Assembly (NCBI GenBank): GCA_905397405.1
Contig: CAJPVJ010000238.1
Span: 1 to 22,231 of the forward strand
DNA: 22,231 nucleotides
Direction of reading: 5' to 3'
Source of the DNA: Oppiella nova
Taxonomy: Eukaryota > Arthropoda > Arachnida > Sarcoptiformes > Oppiidae
How positions within the stretch are numbered: the first letter of the stretch is position 1; each line of letters starts with the position of its first letter. Below the pieces are notes generated by a model. It did not search any database. It was not told the origin of the DNA and saw nothing but the letters and a program-made list of their open reading frames with translations. The translations under genes and the position numbers were made by a program. Below, piece after piece: positions 21,007 through 22,231 of this stretch.

Positions 21007-22231
21007 TTAATTTTGTTGATCTTCTTCAGCATCGGTGTCCTCATCGGCACGACTCCTGTCCTCATTGTCTGAGTTATCGTATTCACTGTTTTCTAAATTG
21101 CTTTTACAGTCTTCAAACAATTTAATGAATTCTTTGAGAAGATCTTTGTTCTGAAATATTCAATCAAAATCATTAAATCAAATCCTATAAAATTTGCCAC
21201 AAAATTACTTTCAGTTTGAGCGCAAACTGTTGTTTGGCAGGACTTCCATCGCTATAGTCGATAGCATACCAACAAATGGCTGTTTCACTCGTGTTCATTG
21301 GATTCAGTGTCACCGCAGGTGTGATGTAATGATTGCATGCAATCTTCAGAATCTGATCTCTCCTTAGAATCATTCGATAGCGATCTGTGGATGAGTTTTC
21401 AATGCCATTAATATACAAATCATATATTTTTTAATATTTCCACAAACTCTTGGACTTGTGTTTCAAAATCTTGAAGTCACCGATTCCTCGCTCTTTCCAT
21501 TCCTTGAGAGTGGGATCAAAGCGATAGAGTTTAGCCCTTTGACAGTATAGGGGCTCTTCATCTTCTTCCCCGGTCTGCACTTCGACCAAATCAGGCAAAG
21601 GAATCAAAGGCTTGAAGTAAATATCAAGATTTGCGACCACAGTATCTATTCATACATTTTAATAGAAATCAGTGTTTTGTGGCTAACATTCGGTCGTTAT
21701 ATACCGTCATCTCCTGTGGAGGTGTTGTGTTCGCTGGAAAATAGTGGCGCCGGAGTACTAGTCATCCATGACTTCGGACTACTATTAGTTTTCCATTCAG
21801 ATTGACTAACATTTGTGGCAGCGATAGCCGATCTGAATAAGCCTAACGGATAATATATTTCATTAAAAACATTAAATTTAAACACAAATCTAATCGAGTG
21901 CTTACTATTGGAGTTCGAGTCGTCAGGGTTTGAATGATCCTTAACTTGTGGTTTAGAGTCGGTCTTAAAGTAGTAGTCATCGTCTCGACAGCCCCGACAC
22001 CCCTTACACGGCTCCATAGTCTCGTAGTCGTAGAAATTGAGCGGAAGTTGTAATTCTTTAACTTTCCTAAGGATTTCTTCAGACTCCGGGGCTTTCATGT
22101 AAACAATTTCGATGTCGTCGTCACTTGATTTTGAGTGACACTTTGGGACACTATTTGTGGACTCTTTAGTTTGAGTATCTTTAAGATTTTGATTGCAATT
22201 CAAAGTGTTTTGTTTCTCAACAGAAGTGCAA
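21007..22231 (-). CDS. RANBP2: RanBP2/Nup358, C-terminal part (5' end beyond the window)
   Basis: RanBP2 forms the cytoplasmic filaments of the nuclear pore, binds Ran-GTP and carries SUMO E3 activity. Exons: 21906 to the right edge, 21705-21842, 21448-21645, 21209-21384, 21007-21150; all junctions are in phase. The first holds [20 protein letters not shown] and [15 protein letters not shown], like the IR (internal repeat) SUMO/UBC9-binding motifs (family form VVVVYELTP...LPPTFF), followed by CKGCRGC. The next exon is a Ser/Thr-rich spacer. Exons three and four form one Ran-binding domain: [40 protein letters not shown], then [20 protein letters not shown]. The last exon ends the domain with [10 protein letters not shown] and adds an acidic tail of about 30 residues before the stop at 21007. 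There is no cyclophilin domain, unlike vertebrate RanBP2. The 3' end lies 15 bp from the duplicated spacer. Confidence 0.93.

Overview
This is a eukaryotic, AT-rich window with compact split genes. It most likely comes from an arthropod, and a mite-like chelicerate is my best guess. The support is the animal gene set (muscleblind, FARP, AMMECR1, RanBP2/Nup358, DGAT2), very short introns (mostly 54-115 nt) with GT-AG ends, and a short interstitial run of CCTAA, the arthropod telomere word. The taxon is inference. All recognised genes lie on the minus strand, so the window reads from right to left. No bacterial, viral or mobile-element protein was found.

Right end (21007-22231): the 3' part of RanBP2/Nup358, with an IR/SUMO-motif-like segment, one Ran-binding domain and an acidic C-terminus. 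Its upstream exons lie beyond the window. Next, 19781-20991 is a recent tandem duplication of almost the whole spacer between RanBP2 and AMMECR1. AMMECR1 (17968-19732) is complete in four exons.

Centre (9796-17179): a complete FARP-type protein (FERM, FERM-adjacent, long linker, DH, PH, PH) in about 22 exons. All introns are tiny except one of about 2 kb before the DH exons, which has been inflated by tandem duplications. The linker exon can be read past its probable donor into a tail carrying a twice-repeated 18-residue motif.

Left (6189-7837): a DGAT2-type acyltransferase with well-conserved exons. One expected exon has no clean reading frame and the segment that should carry the LVPxYSFGEN motif is missing, so it is broken, misassembled or incomplete. 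Far left (1587-1992): the first two coding exons of muscleblind, carrying the first tandem CCCH zinc-finger pair. Their intron continues to base 1 and contains an assembly scar (identical 137-bp copies around one N), a strong G-quadruplex motif and a GA microsatellite.

The five genes are unrelated in function: RNA splicing, triacylglycerol synthesis, Rho-GEF signalling, an AMMECR1 protein of unclear role, and nuclear pore/Ran. I see no operon-like logic. No new multi-gene system is evident. The best leads are the duplicated spacer/promoter, the repeated FARP tail motif, the damaged DGAT2 gene, and the over-represented palindromic words TACCGGTA and ATACTGTA.
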